Shown here piece after piece: positions 16,201 to 16,841 of a stretch of DNA of 16,841 bases; within the stretch, counting starts at the first letter, position 1; every line of letters begins with the position of its first letter. This DNA is from Jimgerdemannia flammicorona. Its lineage: Eukaryota > Mucoromycota > Endogonomycetes > Endogonales > Endogonaceae. The stretch is taken from NCBI GenBank assembly GCA_003990745.1, contig RBNI01003022.1, positions 1 to 16,841 on the forward strand, given 5' to 3'. Under the pieces are notes generated by a model. It had not been told where the DNA came from. It saw only the letters and a list, made by a program, of their open reading frames with translations, and made no database searches. The position numbers and the translations under genes are program-made.

Positions 16201-16841
16201 TTATATCTTTATACATTCTGTGATGTCTTTTACTCTGCCTTCTTCTAGCCAGCGAGCGCATATGGTCATTTGCTTGAATGAAAGGTCATGCCAGAAATGG
16301 GCAACGTTAAGACCTTTTCTCAACTCTTCATTACTCTGCCAAATAGGTTTTGCGATCGCGTCATCCAAACATGTGAAGTGTATAACCCAAATTTCAACGT
16401 TGTCGAAACGTGATCCGTATATGAGGGCCTTTTCAAAGTGTTTTTCAAGTTCTGTTTTGACTCCAGAAGCCACCAGCTCAAGTATAATCATCGATTGTAT
16501 TTCCCTATTTGTCGAGATTACTATGTCAAAGTATTCGTGGCCAAGTTTTGAAGTCACGTCCGTTGGATCAGACTCTGTCACTACATGCCACTGGCCAGTG
16601 ACTTCCATATCGTAGCTATCGACAAGCCAGCGTATGAAAATCCTATATAGTTCGGCGTTATAAACACTTTCTCGAGGGACAGCCTGCACATAAACACTTT
16701 CTCGAGGGACAGCCTGCAATGATGCTCCTTCCACCTTCCCGGATTTCGGAGTTTTGAATGCGCGCGTAACTGCATTACGAAGGATGTCTTTGTTGAAGTA
16801 GCGGACAGCATCTGACACGAGACGCAAGACGTCATAGGTTT
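16201..16841 (-). CDS. Crinkler (CRN)-type nuclease protein, C-terminal part (5' end outside window)
   Basis: The frame is open from the window edge to a TAA at 16201-16203. No Met start is needed, because the frame continues upstream out of the window. Numbering from the TTG-encoded residue at 16827, the C-terminal half has the layout of the PD-(D/E)XK-like nuclease domain of CRN effectors. AELYRIF holds a helix Glu (E59), EYFDIVIS a strand Asp (D101), and IILELVASG a strand Glu (E117, in ExV). Then come EKHFEKAL, VEIWVIHFTCLDD, GLNVAHFWHDLSF and MTICARWLEEGRVKDIT, a tail typical of the family in fungi. In known CRN proteins a P-loop NTPase domain and an N-terminal ubiquitin-like or header region precede this; they would lie beyond the window. 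Such proteins are effectors or conflict proteins that act in nuclei. A 10-residue tandem duplication precedes E59. G+C is 40-55%, in sharp contrast to its left flank. Family is recalled by pattern, not by search. Confidence 0.72.
   Translation of the reverse strand, partial: TYDVLRLVSDAVRYFNKDILRNAVTRAFKTPKSGKVEGASLQAVPRESVYVQAVPRESVYNAELYRIFIRWLVDSYDMEVTGQWHVVTESDPTDVTSKLGHEYFDIVISTNREIQSMIILELVASGVKTELEKHFEKALIYGSRFDNVEIWVIHFTCLDDAIAKPIWQSNEELRKGLNVAHFWHDLSFKQMTICARWLEEGRVKDITECIKI
16660..16718. repeat. In-frame 30-bp tandem duplication inside CRN-type gene
   Basis: The 29-base strings at 16660-16688 and 16690-16718 are identical, giving a 30-base period. In the protein this yields QAVPRESVY twice, ten residues per unit, so the reading frame is kept. 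The perfect identity suggests a recent replication slippage event, although an assembly artefact must be excluded. Confidence 0.9.

Noticed and set aside
16157..16615. 152-codon plus-strand frame opposite the CRN-type gene
   Set aside because: The minus-strand frame shows the family motifs; the plus frame is its antisense shadow.

Overview
The window looks like a transposon-packed, AT-rich compartment of a fungal nuclear genome. It ends at its right edge in an ordinary-composition gene of the Crinkler (CRN) effector/nuclease type. The fungal call is an inference. It rests on a chromovirus-like Ty3/gypsy element, an APE-RT LINE, a Ty1/copia-type element and a MITE, all nested; on decay dominated by C-to-T and G-to-A transitions that turn CAG, CAA and TGG codons into stops, as repeat-induced point mutation (RIP) does; and on a CRN-type nuclease domain. 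The lineage cannot be fixed from sequence alone. No tRNA, rRNA or CRISPR array was seen, and no intact housekeeping gene.

Layout. 1-171 is the end of an LTR. 172-~715 is a minus-strand fragment of gypsy pol (copy A). It meets, head to head, a long plus-strand gypsy pol (copy B) that starts at 722 inside a dUTPase domain and continues into reverse transcriptase (RT). Copy B is interrupted twice. A 5.8-kb LINE (LINE-1 here, 1794-7620) with an RRM-like ORF1, APE endonuclease, RT and a poly(A) tail sits inside its RT and is flanked by a 16-bp target duplication. A non-autonomous copia-type element (7864-10400; 159/163-bp LTRs, 5-bp target duplication, half-tRNA-iMet type primer site) sits between RT and RNase H. 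That copia element itself carries a 569-bp near-palindromic MITE (8196-8764) with a 10-bp target duplication. Copy B then resumes with RNase H, integrase (D,D35E spacing retained) and a probable chromodomain up to ~12060.

12.1-12.9 kb is AT-rich and mostly unassigned, with a possible LTR at 12161-12465. 12890-~15480 is a minus-strand, badly decayed second copy of the same LINE type (LINE-2). It is split by a 465-bp solo LTR (14094-14558, 5-bp target duplication) of the same family as the LTR at the window start. 15480-16100 is extremely AT-rich (one sampled line is about 8% G+C) with no gene. From about 16100 composition jumps to 40-55% G+C, and a minus-strand CRN-type nuclease gene runs off the right edge. 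It carries an exact in-frame 10-residue tandem duplication next to its first putative active-site residue.

The order of events can be read from the nesting: gypsy copy B is oldest, the LINE-1 and the copia element landed in it, and the MITE landed in the copia element. LINE-2 was hit by the solo LTR. All transposon reading frames are broken. The CRN-type gene is the only reading frame that looks intact and functional.
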